Source: a bacterium
GTDB lineage: Bacteria > Bacillota > Bacilli > Lactobacillales > Streptococcaceae
Length of the DNA: 64,000 nucleotides
Assembly (NCBI GenBank): GCA_905221145.1
Contig: CAJNCA010000001.1
Location: forward strand, 310,001-374,000
Direction: 5' to 3'
In this document: positions 28,339-38,859 of the stretch, one piece after another
Numbering within the stretch: position 1 is the stretch's first letter
Layout: the number at the start of each line of letters is the position of its first letter
Position numbers and translations under genes: made by a program
The notes under the pieces: generated by a model
The model's input: only the letters and a program-made list of their open reading frames with translations
What the model was told of the DNA's origin: nothing
Database searches by the model: none

Positions 28339-28434
28339 ATGATTGATATTCATTCGCATATCGTATTTGGTGTGGATGATGGTCCGAAAACTAAGCAAAA
28401 AAGCAAGATTCTTTTGGCAGAAGTCTATGGATAA
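28339..28434 (+). pseudogene. wzh: Truncated wzh (cpsB) remnant
   Basis: 31 codons beginning MIDIHSHIVFGVDDGPK, the unmistakable N-terminus of the PHP-type tyrosine phosphatase Wzh (His residues of the first metal site), then homology stops near LLAEVYG and TAA follows. Intact Wzh is about 243 aa. The break marks a deletion junction where the remainder of the capsule operon was removed. It sits 6 nt after wzg, the normal spacing. Confidence 0.88.
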
Positions 28435-28538
28435 GAAGTACGAATTTAAGATGTAAAATATACAATTGTATCATCGATTAAAGTAATCAATCTTGTACAA
28501 TTGCTACAACAGTTTGTTAAAAAATAAAGGAGCTTAAG
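28435..28538. other. Deletion-junction spacer between the wzh stub and glf
   Basis: AT-rich, no coding similarity to wzh. It holds two ACAATTG copies, one inside the palindrome TACAATTGTA, then AAAGGAG for glf. No clear promoter, so glf may be read through from wzg. Confidence 0.5.
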
Positions 28539-29642
28539 ATGTACGATTATCTTGTTGTCGGTGCTGGTCTTTTTGGCGCGGTTTTCGCCCATGAAGCAGC
28601 CTTAAAAGGAAAAAAAGTAAAAGTCATTGAAAAACGAAATCATATTGCGGGTAATATCTATACTCGTGAAGAGGAAGGAATTCAAGTTCATCAATATGGT
28701 GCCCATATATTCCATACTTCTGATAAGGAGATTTGGGATTATGTAAATCAGTTTGCAGATTTTAACCGTTATACTAACTCTCCTGTAGCAAACTATAAGG
28801 GAGAGATTTATAACCTTCCTTTCAATATGAATACCTTCAATAAACTCTGGGGAGTTGTAACGCCAGCGGAAGCACAAGCTAAGATTGATGAACAACGTGC
28901 TGTTTTAAATGGCAAAACTCCTGAAAATTTGGAAGAACAGGCGATTTCTCTTGTAGGTACAGACATCTACGAAAAATTAATCAAAGATTATACAGAGAAA
29001 CAGTGGGGCAAACCAACTACTGAACTTCCAGCCTTTATCATTCGCCGTTTGCCAGTACGCTTGACATACGATAACAACTATTTTAACGATACCTATCAAG
29101 GCATTCCAATTGGTGGATACACTCAAATAGTTGAAAAAATGTTGGATTATGAAAACATTGATGTAGAAACAAATGTTGATTTCTTTGCGAATAAAGAGCA
29201 ATATATGAAGGATTTCCCTAAGATTGTCTTTACTGGTATGATTGATGAATTCTTCGACTATAAGTTGGGTGAACTAGAGTACCGTAGTCTTCGTTTTGAA
29301 AACGAGACCTTGGATATGGAGAATTACCAAGGAAATGCAGTTGTCAACTATACAGATGCAGATACCCCATATACTCGCATTATTGAACACAAACATTTTG
29401 AGTTTGGAAATCAAGCAAAGACGATCATTACTAAAGAACATTCTAAAACATGGGAAAAAGGTGATGATCCTTATTATCCAGTTAATAATGATCGTAATAA
29501 TCATTTGTATAAATCATATAAAAAACTTGCTGATGAGCAAGGCAATGTTATCTTTGGTGGTCGTTTAGGACACTATCGCTATTATGATATGCACCAGGTA
29601 ATCGGAGCAGCCTTGCAGTGTGTAAGAAATGAGTTAGATTAA
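28539..29642 (+). CDS. glf: UDP-galactopyranose mutase
   Basis: 367 aa, full length. FAD-binding Rossmann motif GAGLFG (8-13), then the EKRNHIAGNIYT and QYGAHIFHT segments and KQWGKP typical of the enzyme. It converts UDP-galactopyranose to UDP-galactofuranose. glf is often the last gene of pneumococcal capsule loci, beside aliA, as here. Without glycosyltransferases or a Wzx/Wzy pair in the interval it has no obvious local use. It is intact, so it is either a very recent orphan or feeds another galactofuranose-containing polymer encoded elsewhere. Confidence 0.93.
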   Translation: MYDYLVVGAGLFGAVFAHEAALKGKKVKVIEKRNHIAGNIYTREEEGIQVHQYGAHIFHTSDKEIWDYVNQFADFNRYTNSPVANYKGEIYNLPFNMNTFNKLWGVVTPAEAQAKIDEQRAVLNGKTPENLEEQAISLVGTDIYEKLIKDYTEKQWGKPTTELPAFIIRRLPVRLTYDNNYFNDTYQGIPIGGYTQIVEKMLDYENIDVETNVDFFANKEQYMKDFPKIVFTGMIDEFFDYKLGELEYRSLRFENETLDMENYQGNAVVNYTDADTPYTRIIEHKHFEFGNQAKTIITKEHSKTWEKGDDPYYPVNNDRNNHLYKSYKKLADEQGNVIFGGRLGHYRYYDMHQVIGAALQCVRNELD

Positions 29643-29679
29643 ACAAATCAAACTGCTTACAGAAATATGATTGATCATT

Positions 29680-29710
29680 CCTCGACTACCTAATGTAGTT
29701 GAGGTTTTTT
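29680..29710 (+). terminator. glf terminator
   Basis: CCTCGACTAC (29680-29689) / GTAGTTGAGG (29695-29704), one G-U, then TTTTTT. Confidence 0.85.
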
Positions 29711-29776
29711 GTTATTATTCATATTTTTGCAAACCTAATGTTTAAAAAATAATTTTCAAAAATTCTGAAAATTCTG

Positions 29777-29805
29777 TTGACAATGTTTGAAAAAGGGTCT
29801 ATAAT
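29777..29805 (+). promoter_or_regulatory. aliA consensus promoter
   Basis: -35 TTGACA (29777-29782), 17-bp spacer, -10 TATAAT (29800-29805), a full sigma-A consensus. Confidence 0.85.
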
Positions 29806-29830
29806 GGATAGAAAAACAGAGGAGAATACT

Positions 29831-31810
29831 ATGAAAACAAGGAAAGTATTGGCTCTTGCGGGAGTGACTTTATTAGCAGCGGGTGTTTTAGCTGCTTGTT
29901 CTGGGGGCTCAGGCGCTAAAGGTGAGCAGACCTTTGCATTTACTTACGAGACAGACCCAGATAATCTCAACTATTTGACAACCAGCAAGGCAGCTACTTC
30001 AAACATTACTAGTAACGTGATTGATGGATTGCTTGAAAATGATAAATACGGGAACCTTGTTCCTTCATTGGCAGAGGACTGGTCAGTTTCTAAAGATGGT
30101 TTGACCTACACTTATAAGATTCGTCAGGATGCCAAGTGGTACACATCTGAAGGTGAAGAATATGCTCCTGTCAAGGCTCAAGACTTTGTAACAGGTCTTA
30201 AATATGCAACAGATAAGAAATCACAAGCTCTTTACTTGGTACAGGATTCAATCAAGGGGCTGGATGCTTATGCTAAAGGGGAAAATAAAGATTTTTCTCA
30301 AGTTGGAATTAAAGCCCTTGACGATCAAACAGTCCAATACACTTTGAACAAACCTGAAAGTTTTTGGAATTCTAAAACAACAATGGGTGTCTTGGCACCA
30401 GTTAATGAAGAGTTTTTGAACTCAAAAGGGGATGATTTTGCTAAAGCGACAGATCCAAGCAGTATCTTGTATAATGGTCCTTATTTGTTAAAATCTCTTG
30501 TGGCTAAATCTTCCGTTGAATTTGCGAAAAATCCTAACTACTGGGATAAGGACAATGTTCATGTTGATAAGATAAAGTTGTCATTCTGGGATGGTCAAGA
30601 TACCAGCAAACCTGCAGAAAACTTTAAAGATGGTAGCCTTACAGCAGCCCGCCTCTATCCAACAAGTGCAAGTTTCGCAGAACTTGAAAAAACGATGAAG
30701 AACAATATTGTCTATACCCAACAAGACTCTACGACTTATCTAGTTGGTACAAATATTGACCGCCAGTCTTACAAATATACTTCTAAGACTAGCGAAGAAC
30801 AAAAGACATCTACTAAAAAGGCTCTCTTAAACAAGGATTTCCGCCAAGCTATTGCTTTTGGTTTTGATCGTACGGCCTATGCTTCACAAGTGAACGGTGC
30901 CAGTGGTGCAAGCAAAATTTTGCGTAATCTTTTTGTACCACCAACATTTGTCCAAGCAGATGGGAAAAACTTTGGCGATATGGTCAAAGAAAAATTGGTG
31001 ACTTATGGGGAAGAATGGAAGGATGTTAATCTAGCCGATGCCCAAGATGGTCTCTACAATTCAGAAAAAGCCAAGGCCGAATTTGCGAAGGCTAAGTCAG
31101 CTTTACAGGCAGAAGGCGTGACCTTCCCAATTCATTTGGATATGCCAGTTGACCAGACAGCAACTACAAAAGTTCAACGTGTTCAATCTTTCAAACAATC
31201 GGTTGAAGAAACCTTGGGTACAGATAATGTCGTAATTGATATTCAACAACTACAAAAAGATGAAGTCTTGAATATTACCTACTTTGCTGAAACAGCAGCT
31301 GGGGAAGATTGGGATATTTCAGATAATGTTGGTTGGTCTCCAGACTTTGCGGATCCATCTACTTACCTCGATATTATCAAACCATCAGTTGGTGAAAACA
31401 CTAAAACCTACCTTGGCTTTGATTCTGGTACAGATAATGCTGCAGCTAAGAAGGTTGGTCTGAACGACTATGAGAAATTGGTAACTGAAGCTGGAAATGA
31501 GACAATAGATGTAGCAAAACGTTATGATAAGTATGCTACAGCCCAAGCTTGGTTGACAGATAGTGCCTTGATTATTCCAACAACATCACTCACTGGTCGC
31601 CCAATCTTGTCTAAGATGGTACCATTTACGATGCCATTTGCCTTCTCTGGTAACAAGGGGACAAGCGATCCGCTCCTATACAAATACTTGGAACTTCAAG
31701 ACAAGGCAGTCACTGTGGATGAATACCAAAAAGCTCAAGATAAATGGATGAAAGAAAAAGAAGAATCCAATAAAAAAGCGCAAGAAGAACTTGCAAAACA
31801 TGTGAAATAA
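29831..31810 (+). CDS. aliA: Oligopeptide-binding lipoprotein AliA
   Basis: 659 aa from the ATG at 29831, with GAGGAG upstream. The in-frame TTG at 29777 is the -35 box itself, so the longer reading is wrong. Lipobox LAAC in the signal peptide (VLALAGVTLLAAGVLAACSGG), then an SBP_bac_5 domain nearly matching pneumococcal AliA (KPESFWNSKTTMGVLAP, KMVPFTMPFAFSGNKG). It binds oligopeptides for the Ami ABC permease and marks the right border of the capsule interval. It is followed by a terminator and the convergent pbp1A. Confidence 0.95.
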   Translation: MKTRKVLALAGVTLLAAGVLAACSGGSGAKGEQTFAFTYETDPDNLNYLTTSKAATSNITSNVIDGLLENDKYGNLVPSLAEDWSVSKDGLTYTYKIRQDAKWYTSEGEEYAPVKAQDFVTGLKYATDKKSQALYLVQDSIKGLDAYAKGENKDFSQVGIKALDDQTVQYTLNKPESFWNSKTTMGVLAPVNEEFLNSKGDDFAKATDPSSILYNGPYLLKSLVAKSSVEFAKNPNYWDKDNVHVDKIKLSFWDGQDTSKPAENFKDGSLTAARLYPTSASFAELEKTMKNNIVYTQQDSTTYLVGTNIDRQSYKYTSKTSEEQKTSTKKALLNKDFRQAIAFGFDRTAYASQVNGASGASKILRNLFVPPTFVQADGKNFGDMVKEKLVTYGEEWKDVNLADAQDGLYNSEKAKAEFAKAKSALQAEGVTFPIHLDMPVDQTATTKVQRVQSFKQSVEETLGTDNVVIDIQQLQKDEVLNITYFAETAAGEDWDISDNVGWSPDFADPSTYLDIIKPSVGENTKTYLGFDSGTDNAAAKKVGLNDYEKLVTEAGNETIDVAKRYDKYATAQAWLTDSALIIPTTSLTGRPILSKMVPFTMPFAFSGNKGTSDPLLYKYLELQDKAVTVDEYQKAQDKWMKEKEESNKKAQEELAKHVK

Positions 31811-31817
31811 GATAAAA

Positions 31818-31847
31818 AAGAAGTTAGTTGTTCGCTAACTTCTTTTG
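31818..31847 (+). terminator. aliA terminator
   Basis: AAGAAGTTAG (31818-31827) / CTAACTTCTT (31835-31844), 7-nt loop, T-rich tail. Confidence 0.8.
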
Positions 31848-31911
31848 GTTTATCGAAAATGAATTGAAACCTATCCTCATTTTCAAAGATTATGAAGCCA
31901 ATTTTTGTTAG

Positions 31912-31945
31912 AAAAAATCCTGAGTTTTGAAACTCAGGATTTTCT
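31912..31945 (-). terminator. pbp1A terminator
   Basis: Near-perfect hairpin AAAATCCTGAGTT / AACTCAGGATTTT with a 4-nt loop; the minus strand continues with T residues. Could act in both directions. Confidence 0.75.
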
Positions 31946-31947
31946 TT

Positions 31948-34134
31948 TTACTGTTGTGGTTGCTGTTGAACTTGTGGATTTTGTGGTGCTGGTTGTACTG
32001 GCTGTGTTGGCTGAACAGCCTGACCAGCTTGTCCTTGATTAGGGTCAGTTGCTGGAGCATTATTTGGTTGTTGACCAACCGTAGTACTTGCCTGTGTAGT
32101 TGAACTTTCAGCGGTTGTGCTTGGAGTTTCTACTGTTTGTGTTTGTTGTGTAGCTGGATTATTCCATGCGTTCTTCGCGTTGTTTTGGAAGACGAATTCT
32201 CCATTTCGATACAAGCCATCTGGCATTGTCCAGTCTCCAGGATGGTCATCTTCAGAAAGGTAAGTTATCATTGAACGGTAGACCTTACCAGCCACAAGGA
32301 AACCATCTCCGATGATTGGAGTTAGACGATTTGAGTATCCTGTCCAAACAGCCATTGCATATTTGCGGGTATATCCTACAAACATTTCATCTGGGGCTAC
32401 GTAGCCAGTGTTCTTGATATACTTTTCAATTTCGTCGTCAGTATAGTTAGAAGTACCTGTCTTACCTGCTTGTGGAAGCCATGGTAGGTAGGCACCACGT
32501 CCGGTACCGTATACTAGGACTGTTTTCATCATTTCAGTCATCATATAGGCAGTAGTTTCTTTCATAGCTCGTGTGCCGGTATCAGAAAATTCTTTTTCAC
32601 TACCGTCACTAAAGACGATTTTATTGATGTACATTGGCTTGTGGTAAATACCGCCATTAGCAAAAGCAGCGTAGGCAGCAGCCATTTTTTCACTACTTGC
32701 ACCGTATTTTTTGTTGGATTCAGTTGTATTACTTGAAATGGCGTTTGCATAATGCATGCTTGGATAATCGATACCAAGACCATTAAGGAAGGTTTTAGCC
32801 TTATCTAGACCGACCTTATTCAAAGTCTCAACGGCTGTGACATTTCGTGATTGTTGAAGAGCATACTGGACAGTAATGTTTCCAAAGTAGCCATGATCCC
32901 AGTTGTAGACTGGAGTATCAGTACCAGGATAGTTATAAGGAACATCATGAACAATAGATGCAGTAGAGTCATAGACTCCATATTCTAAAGCGGGAGCATA
33001 GTCAGTGATTGGTTTCATAGTAGAACCCCAGTCACGGTTGGTTTCAACGGCTTGGTTAACACCGAAAGATACATTACTTGATTGGTGACGGGCACCTAGT
33101 TGAGCAATGACTTTACCATTTGTTACATCTACGATAGTGGATGCTACTTGGAGTTCATCATCTGGATAGGCAACATATTCATCTGTGTTGTAAACATCCC
33201 AAAGTCGCTGTTGAACATCTTTGTCCACATTTGTGTAGACATCCATACCTGTAGTAAGAAGATTGTAACCAGTTTCTTGTTCAACTTGGTCAATGACTTC
33301 TTTAAGGTAGTTATCCATATAGGCTGGGTAACTATTGGCTGATTTCAAGCTCTGAAGACCGTCAGTGATGGGCGTATTGATTGCTTTCTCATACTGTTCT
33401 GCACTGATGTAATTTTGTCCCTTCATTTCTGAAAGTACCAAGTTACGACGTTCGAGAGCAGCTTCTGGATGGGAATATGGATCATATTGGTTAGGTGCCT
33501 GAGGCATTCCAGCTAGGAGCGCTAACTGTGGCAAGCTTAAATCCTTCAAGTCTTTTCCATAGTAATTTTGGGCTGCGGTTTGCATTCCATAGTTTCCGTT
33601 GGACATGTAGACTTTGTTAATGTAGTAGGTTAGGATTTCTTGTTTAGTTGCTTTTTGTTCTAATTGAACAGCTAGCCAAGCTTCTTGGGCTTTACGTGAT
33701 AAAGTTTGATCAGCAGTTGAAGTTGAGAAATAAGTTAATTTAATCAATTGCTGGGTCAAGGTTGATGCCCCTTGGAGTCCTCCTTTTCCTTGGAGGTTTC
33801 TCAATGCTGCACCCATGATACGAATGGTATCGACACCTCTATGATCAAAGAAACGGTGGTCTTCTATGGACACGATAGCTTTGACTAGATCAGTAGGAAT
33901 TTCATTGGCTTGAGTGTTTACGCGACGTTCAGATCCAAGGTCAGCAATCAGTTCGTTTTTGTTGTCATAAATCTTGCTAGAGGTTGTCGCAACTAATTTA
34001 CTTTCAGATAAGGCTGGAGCCTTGCTAACAAAGTAGAGGAAGACACCACCACCTAATAGAAATAATGCGATAAATAAGGTAAGGAATGTAATTCCAATAT
34101 ACTTTAAGAATCGCAGAATAGTTTGTTTGTTCAT
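31948..34134 (-). CDS. pbp1A: Penicillin-binding protein 1a (bifunctional class A)
   Basis: 728 aa. One membrane span (about 12-35), a GT51 glycosyltransferase domain with [12 protein letters not shown] and GASTLTQQL, then the transpeptidase with S371-TMK, S429-RN and K558-TG, one position beyond the pneumococcal numbering I remember. The tail after about residue 655 is Gln/Pro/Thr-rich and of low complexity. It polymerises and crosslinks peptidoglycan; altered forms give high-level beta-lactam resistance. The Thr after Ser371 is the wild-type residue. The gene overlaps recU by 4 nt, the conserved arrangement. Confidence 0.96.
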   Translation of the reverse strand: MNKQTILRFLKYIGITFLTLFIALFLLGGGVFLYFVSKAPALSESKLVATTSSKIYDNKNELIADLGSERRVNTQANEIPTDLVKAIVSIEDHRFFDHRGVDTIRIMGAALRNLQGKGGLQGASTLTQQLIKLTYFSTSTADQTLSRKAQEAWLAVQLEQKATKQEILTYYINKVYMSNGNYGMQTAAQNYYGKDLKDLSLPQLALLAGMPQAPNQYDPYSHPEAALERRNLVLSEMKGQNYISAEQYEKAINTPITDGLQSLKSANSYPAYMDNYLKEVIDQVEQETGYNLLTTGMDVYTNVDKDVQQRLWDVYNTDEYVAYPDDELQVASTIVDVTNGKVIAQLGARHQSSNVSFGVNQAVETNRDWGSTMKPITDYAPALEYGVYDSTASIVHDVPYNYPGTDTPVYNWDHGYFGNITVQYALQQSRNVTAVETLNKVGLDKAKTFLNGLGIDYPSMHYANAISSNTTESNKKYGASSEKMAAAYAAFANGGIYHKPMYINKIVFSDGSEKEFSDTGTRAMKETTAYMMTEMMKTVLVYGTGRGAYLPWLPQAGKTGTSNYTDDEIEKYIKNTGYVAPDEMFVGYTRKYAMAVWTGYSNRLTPIIGDGFLVAGKVYRSMITYLSEDDHPGDWTMPDGLYRNGEFVFQNNAKNAWNNPATQQTQTVETPSTTAESSTTQASTTVGQQPNNAPATDPNQGQAGQAVQPTQPVQPAPQNPQVQQQPQQ

Positions 34135-34727
34135 CTTGTTTTACCACCTAGTAAATGTTCTTTGATAATGTCGAGATAGGGAATTTGAGGGAAGGCTCCT
34201 TGCTTTACTAAATATCCGTATTCCCGAATATATCCAAGGGGCATTGATTTTTGACCCTTATCTTGATGATAAAAGCGAATCAAATCAAGTGCCGGCAACA
34301 AATAAGTTTCTTGTCGAGAAGAAAAGTGAAGCAGAACGAAGCAGATACCCTGCTGTTCCAGAACTTGTTCCATATGTTGAATCTGGTGTAGATGGAAGTT
34401 CTTCATTGGAATAGCATTCTTTTGTCGTGTTTCCTTGGCTTCAAAGTCAATGTAATGTCCTCTATACACGCCAGAGTAATCTGTTGTGGAAGCTTGTCTA
34501 AAATAGGCTTCTACAATTTTGGCTCGACTACGTTGAGGATAGTCTACTCGGACAATTTGAACAGGCGTCGGCTTTTTATGGATAACGGCCATGCCATGCG
34601 TCAGATAGTAGTCGTTGGTAGCGTTGATCATCTTTTCAAAAGTCATTCCTCGATTTGCGAAATTCTTTGGTTGAGAAATGGATGTTTGGCTTTTTTTTGA
34701 TGAAATTTTATGAGGATAGTTGACCAT
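34131..34727 (-). CDS. recU: Holliday junction resolvase RecU
   Basis: 198 aa. Catalytic metal-binding residues by family comparison: Asp83 ([10 protein letters not shown]), Glu96 and Lys98 (DFEAKET). RecU cleaves four-way junctions during recombination and chromosome segregation. It is cotranslated with pbp1A (ATGA overlap). A minus-strand extended -10, TGGTATAAT (TATAAT at 34765-34760), lies about 33 bp before the ATG. Confidence 0.94.
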   Translation of the reverse strand: MVNYPHKISSKKSQTSISQPKNFANRGMTFEKMINATNDYYLTHGMAVIHKKPTPVQIVRVDYPQRSRAKIVEAYFRQASTTDYSGVYRGHYIDFEAKETRQKNAIPMKNFHLHQIQHMEQVLEQQGICFVLLHFSSRQETYLLPALDLIRFYHQDKGQKSMPLGYIREYGYLVKQGAFPQIPYLDIIKEHLLGGKTR

Positions 34728-34793
34728 ATTTCTCCTTATTGGTACAATAACATCACTCTATTATACCATAAAAATATAAAGAAAGGTGTAAAA

Positions 34794-35321
34794 ATGACTA
34801 CAGCTTTAATTATGGGCTATTCTAATTTTGATTTGGGTGTCTTTAACGAAAAAGATATCAGGTTGAAAGTGATCAAGAAAGTCATTCGTCGTGATTTAGA
34901 AAGTTTAGCAGAAGAAGGGGTTAAATGGCTGGTATTTACAGGGAATTTGGGATTTGAATCTTGGGTTCTGGATGTCGCAAATGAAATGAAAGAAGAATAT
35001 GATTTCTGCCTAGCGACGATTTTTGATTTTGAAACGCACGGGGAAAATTGGAATGAAGCGAATCAGTTTAAACTTAGCCAATTTAAGCAGGTAGATTTTG
35101 TCAAATATGCCTATCCCAAATATGAACATACAGGGCAACTGCGTGATTACCAACGATTTTTACTAGAAAATACTGATTTAGCTTATTTTTTCTATGATCC
35201 AGAAAATGAGACCAAACTAAAATTTATGGATAACTTGATGAAAAATCAGGAAGGTTATCGCATAAAAAGGCTAACGTTTGAAGACTTAAATGAGCTAGCA
35301 GAAAATTTTTCTGAAAAGTAA
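34794..35321 (+). CDS. DUF1273 (YpsA-like) protein
   Basis: 175 aa from ATG 34794 with AAAGG upstream; the reading frame extends to 34710 but would overlap the recU promoter. [17 protein letters not shown] and [12 protein letters not shown] match the YpsA/DUF1273 family, a Rossmann-like fold related to nucleotide-binding SLOG proteins. In Bacillus and Staphylococcus YpsA has been linked to cell division, and here it directly precedes gpsB. Divergent from recU. Confidence 0.85.
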   Translation: MTTALIMGYSNFDLGVFNEKDIRLKVIKKVIRRDLESLAEEGVKWLVFTGNLGFESWVLDVANEMKEEYDFCLATIFDFETHGENWNEANQFKLSQFKQVDFVKYAYPKYEHTGQLRDYQRFLLENTDLAYFFYDPENETKLKFMDNLMKNQEGYRIKRLTFEDLNELAENFSEK

Positions 35322-35331
35322 GCCTTTGACC

Positions 35332-35361
35332 TTGATTTTTGTTTGCCTTTTTTTATATAAT
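35332..35361 (+). promoter_or_regulatory. gpsB promoter
   Basis: -35 TTGATT (35332-35337), 18-bp spacer, -10 TATAAT (35356-35361). Confidence 0.65.
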
Positions 35362-35393
35362 AATACTATTAGAAACCGAGAATGGAGAGAGAG

Positions 35394-35723
35394 ATGGCAA
35401 GTATTATTTTTTCAGCAAAAGATATTTTTGAGCAAGAGTTTGGACGTGAAGTCCGTGGATATAGTAAGGTTGAAGTTGATGAATTTTTGGACGATGTCAT
35501 CAAGGACTATGAAACTTATGCTACCTTAGTCAAGTCTCTCCGTCAAGAAATTGCAGAGTTGAAGGAAGAATTGTCTCGCAAGCCTGAATCTGCACCTGTT
35601 CAAGCAGAACCGCTTGAAATGACAGCAACAACTTCTATGACGAATTTTGATATTTTGAAACGCTTGAATCGTCTTGAGAAAGAAGTATTTGGTAAACAAA
35701 TTTTGGACAACTCTGATTTATAA
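35394..35723 (+). CDS. gpsB: Cell division regulator GpsB
   Basis: 109 aa from ATG 35394 (GGAGAG upstream; an in-frame ATG at 35382 is too early). The N-terminal DivIVA-like domain [33 protein letters not shown] anchors to the membrane and binds the short tails of PBPs. A coiled coil, a Pro-rich linker and the C-terminal trimerisation helix ([18 protein letters not shown]) follow. GpsB balances septal and peripheral wall synthesis and supports StkP activity. Confidence 0.95.
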   Translation: MASIIFSAKDIFEQEFGREVRGYSKVEVDEFLDDVIKDYETYATLVKSLRQEIAELKEELSRKPESAPVQAEPLEMTATTSMTNFDILKRLNRLEKEVFGKQILDNSDL

Positions 35724-35736
35724 GAGCTTATTTGAA

Positions 35737-36133
35737 AAGTGCAATTTTTGGATAATCGCGTGAGGAGAATTTCTTTTCATGAGGAAAGTCCATGCTAGCA
35801 CAGGCTGTGATGCCTGTAGTGTTTGTGCTAGGCGAAACCATAAGCCTAGGGACGAGAAATCGTTACGGCAGTTGAAATGGCTAAGTCCTCGGATAGGTCA
35901 GAGTAGGCTTGAAAGTGCCACAGTGACGGAGTCTTTCTGGAAACGGAGAGAGTGGAACGCGGTAAACCCCTCAAGCTAGCAACCCAAATTTTGGTCGGGG
36001 CATGGAGTGCACGGAAACGAACGTAGTACTCTGACTACTATCAGCTCTAGGCTGTTAGTGGTAGACAGATGATTATCGAAGGAAGTGGTCCTAGTCACTT
36101 CTGGAACAAAACATGGCTTATAGAAAATTGCAT
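35737..36133 (+). ncRNA. rnpB: RNase P RNA (bacterial type B)
   Basis: P1 is formed by GTGCAATTTT (from 35739) and AAAATTGCAT (to 36133). The hallmark segments are GAGGAAAGTCCATGCTAGCACAGG near the 5' end, GGAAACGGAGAGAGTGGAACGCGGTAAACCCCTC-type core sequence around 35938-35975 (quoted here only by position and type), and the terminal stem region before GAACAAAACATGGCTTATAG. It is the catalytic RNA that matures tRNA 5' ends. End points are estimated from the P1 pairing. Confidence 0.92.
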
Positions 36134-36134
36134 A

Positions 36135-36172
36135 TAGGTTGGGGCTGAGAAATTTTCTCAACCTCATTTTTT
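36135..36172 (+). terminator. rnpB terminator
   Basis: AGGTTG...AGAA / TTCT-CAACCT hairpin followed by TTTTTT, directly after the RNA's 3' end. Confidence 0.7.
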
Positions 36173-36209
36173 AAAGTGGACATATAGAAAGGTCTTATAA
36201 GACTGTAAA

Positions 36210-37367
36210 ATGAAAAAAGAATTTAATTTAATCGCGACTGCTGCAGCAGGTCTTGAGGCTGTTGTGGGTCGTGAAGTGCGAGAGTTGGGCTACGATTGTC
36301 AGGTTGAAAATGGACGTGTTCGTTTTCAAGGAGATGCGAGAGCCATTATCGAGACTAACCTCTGGCTTCGAGCAGCAGATCGTATCAAGATTATCGTAGG
36401 AACTTTCCCAGCTAAAACTTTTGAAGAGCTGTTTCAGGGAGTTTTCGCCCTAGATTGGGAAAATTATTTACCGCTTGGGGCACGTTTCCCGATTTCAAAA
36501 GCCAAATGTGTTAAATCTAAGCTACACAATGAACCAAGTGTGCAGGCAATTTCAAAGAAGGCTGTTGTTAAGAAATTGCAGAAACACTATGCCCGCCCAG
36601 AAGGAGTTCCTCTGATGGAGAATGGTCCGGAGTTCAGGATTGAGGTCTCTATTCTCAAAGATATAGCAACTGTCATGATTGATACGACAGGATCTAGTCT
36701 CTTTAAACGTGGCTATCGTACCGAAAAAGGTGGGGCTCCTATCAAGGAAAACATGGCGGCAGCTATCTTGCAACTCTCTAACTGGTATCCAGACAAGCCA
36801 TTGATTGACCCAACTTGTGGTTCGGGTACTTTCTGTATCGAGGCAGTTATGATTGCCAGAAAGATGGCACCAGGTCTTCGTCGCTCTTTTGCCTTTGAGG
36901 AATGGAACTGGATTAGTGACCGTTTGATCCAAGAAGTTCGCACGGAGGCAGCTAAAAAAGTAGATCGTGAGCTGGAATTGGATATTATGGGCTGTGACAT
37001 TGATGCACGCATGGTGGAAATTGCTAAGGCCAATGCTCAGGCAGCAGGTGTTGCAGGGGATATTACTTTTAAGCAGATGCGCGTGCAGGATTTGCGTTCC
37101 GAAAAAATCAATGGAGTGATTGTCTCCAACCCGCCTTATGGTGAACGCTTGTCAGATGATGCAGGGGTTACCAAGCTTTATGCTGAGATGGGGCAAGTAT
37201 TTGCACCGCTGAAAACTTGGAGCAAATTTATCCTAACTAGTGATGAAGCCTTTGAGACCAAGTATGGTAGTCAGGCAGATAAGAAACGTAAGTTGTACAA
37301 TGGAACCTTAAAAGTTTATTTGTATCAATATTTTGGTCAGCGTGTTAAACGCCAAGAAGTAAAGTAG
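36210..37367 (+). CDS. rlmL: 23S rRNA (guanine-N2) methyltransferase, RlmL/YpsC type
   Basis: 385 aa. N-terminal ferredoxin-like and THUMP RNA-binding region (about 1-155), then a Rossmann methyltransferase with the SAM motif [13 protein letters not shown] and the catalytic NPPY at 307-310. Such proteins make m2G in 23S rRNA. It covers only the RlmL half of the E. coli fusion, as usual in Firmicutes. It is 13 nt upstream of mapZ and probably cotranscribed. The exact target base is inferred from the family. Confidence 0.88.
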   Translation: MKKEFNLIATAAAGLEAVVGREVRELGYDCQVENGRVRFQGDARAIIETNLWLRAADRIKIIVGTFPAKTFEELFQGVFALDWENYLPLGARFPISKAKCVKSKLHNEPSVQAISKKAVVKKLQKHYARPEGVPLMENGPEFRIEVSILKDIATVMIDTTGSSLFKRGYRTEKGGAPIKENMAAAILQLSNWYPDKPLIDPTCGSGTFCIEAVMIARKMAPGLRRSFAFEEWNWISDRLIQEVRTEAAKKVDRELELDIMGCDIDARMVEIAKANAQAAGVAGDITFKQMRVQDLRSEKINGVIVSNPPYGERLSDDAGVTKLYAEMGQVFAPLKTWSKFILTSDEAFETKYGSQADKKRKLYNGTLKVYLYQYFGQRVKRQEVK

Positions 37368-37380
37368 AAAGGAAAAACTC

Positions 37381-38784
37381 ATGAGTAAGAAAAGACGTAA
37401 TCGTCATAAAGCAGAACATCAAGAAGCGCAATTTGATTTTGATGATGCCAAAGAGCTAACAGTTGGAGAAGCCATGCGTAAAAATGAAGAGGTGGAAGCA
37501 GGGGTATTACCTGGAGATTCTATCTTAGACAAGTATGTGAAGCAACATAAAGATGAAATTGAGGCAGATAAGTTTGAAACGCGTCAGTTTAGCAAAGATG
37601 AATTAGTTGAAAAAGAAGAGGTAGAGGAGACTCAGACTCTGGATAATCTGCTTCAAGAGCTTCGTGAGGAAACAGGAGTAACTTCTCCAGCTCCAGAAGA
37701 TGAATTGGGTCAGTTTGATGATTTAGAATTAACACGAGTTTCAGAAGCTCCTCTTGTCGAAGAATTTGAGACGGAAGAGGTACCATTAGTTAGAGCGGAA
37801 GAGGCTCTCACACGTTCTCGAGCTACGGATAGTGAAGATGGAAAAAGCAAGAAGAAATGGGTGGTTTACGGGATTCTAGCAGCCTTAGCGATCCTTATCC
37901 TGGGAACTGCTTATTATGTCTATCGTCAAGTGAATCGCTCGACCAAGGAAATTCAGACTTCTCAATCAACTACAGCCAATCAATCAGATGTGGATGATTT
38001 TAATAACCAATACGATGCCTTCTACACAGATAGCAATAAAACGGCTTTGAAAAATAGCCAGTTTGATAAACTGAGCCAACTGAAGACCTTGCTTGATAAG
38101 CTGGAAGGTAGTCGTGAGCATACGCTTGCCAAATCTAAATATGATAGTCTAGCAACGCAAATCAAGGCTATTCAAGATGTCAATGCACAATTTGAAAAAC
38201 CGGCTATTGTGGATGGTGTTCTGGATACCAATGCAAAAGCTAAATCTGATGCTAAATTTACAGATATTAAAACTGGAAATACGGAGCTAGATAAATTGCT
38301 AGATAAGGCTATCAGTCTAGGAAAGAGCCAGCAAACAAGTACTTCAAGTTCAACTGAATCTAGCAGCTCAAGCTCTAGTAAAGCAAGTGAAAATACAGCT
38401 AGTGAGACAAGCCCAAGTAGCTCAAACTCTGCATCAACGGAGACTAGAAGTTCTCGTAGTGAAGTCAATATGGGCGTATCAAGTGCAGGAGTTGCTGTTC
38501 AAAGAAGTGCCAGTCGTGTTTCTTACAATCAGTCTGCTATTGATGACAGTAATAACTCTGCTTGGGATTTCGCTGATGGCGTTTTGGAACAAATTCTAGC
38601 GACTTCACGTTCACGTGGCTATATCACTGGCAACCAATACATCCTCGAACGTGTCAATATCGTTAATGGCAATGGTTATTACAACCTCTACAAGCCAGAT
38701 GGAACCTATCTCTTTACCCTTAACTGTAAGACAGGATACTTTGTTGGAAATGGTTCTGGACATGCGGATGACTTGGACTACTAA
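37381..38784 (+). CDS. mapZ: Mid-cell-anchored protein Z (MapZ/LocZ)
   Basis: 467 aa. Cytoplasmic acidic N-terminus with the basic start [21 protein letters not shown] that binds FtsZ in pneumococcus, a single membrane span (about 160-182), an extracellular helical domain, a Ser/Thr-rich linker (about 318-360), and a C-terminal peptidoglycan-binding domain ending in SGHADDLDY. Thr67, one of the StkP phosphorylation sites reported in pneumococcus, is conserved in KFETRQF. MapZ forms rings at the future division site and positions FtsZ, replacing Min and nucleoid occlusion. Confidence 0.93.
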   Translation: MSKKRRNRHKAEHQEAQFDFDDAKELTVGEAMRKNEEVEAGVLPGDSILDKYVKQHKDEIEADKFETRQFSKDELVEKEEVEETQTLDNLLQELREETGVTSPAPEDELGQFDDLELTRVSEAPLVEEFETEEVPLVRAEEALTRSRATDSEDGKSKKKWVVYGILAALAILILGTAYYVYRQVNRSTKEIQTSQSTTANQSDVDDFNNQYDAFYTDSNKTALKNSQFDKLSQLKTLLDKLEGSREHTLAKSKYDSLATQIKAIQDVNAQFEKPAIVDGVLDTNAKAKSDAKFTDIKTGNTELDKLLDKAISLGKSQQTSTSSSTESSSSSSSKASENTASETSPSSSNSASTETRSSRSEVNMGVSSAGVAVQRSASRVSYNQSAIDDSNNSAWDFADGVLEQILATSRSRGYITGNQYILERVNIVNGNGYYNLYKPDGTYLFTLNCKTGYFVGNGSGHADDLDY

Positions 38785-38859
38785 GCAGTCGTTACAAAAT
38801 TCTTTCTTTTCAAAAGTAAAAATGATAAAATAAAACAAATTAAACAAGAGGAGTGTCAA

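Noticed and set aside
29777..29830. Longer N-terminus for AliA
   Set aside because: The upstream TTG is the -35 hexamer and the region up to 29805 is the promoter; a proper signal peptide starts at 29831.
35779..36167. Short ORFs inside 35779-36167 on both strands
   Set aside because: They lie within RNase P RNA, whose structure explains the sequence.
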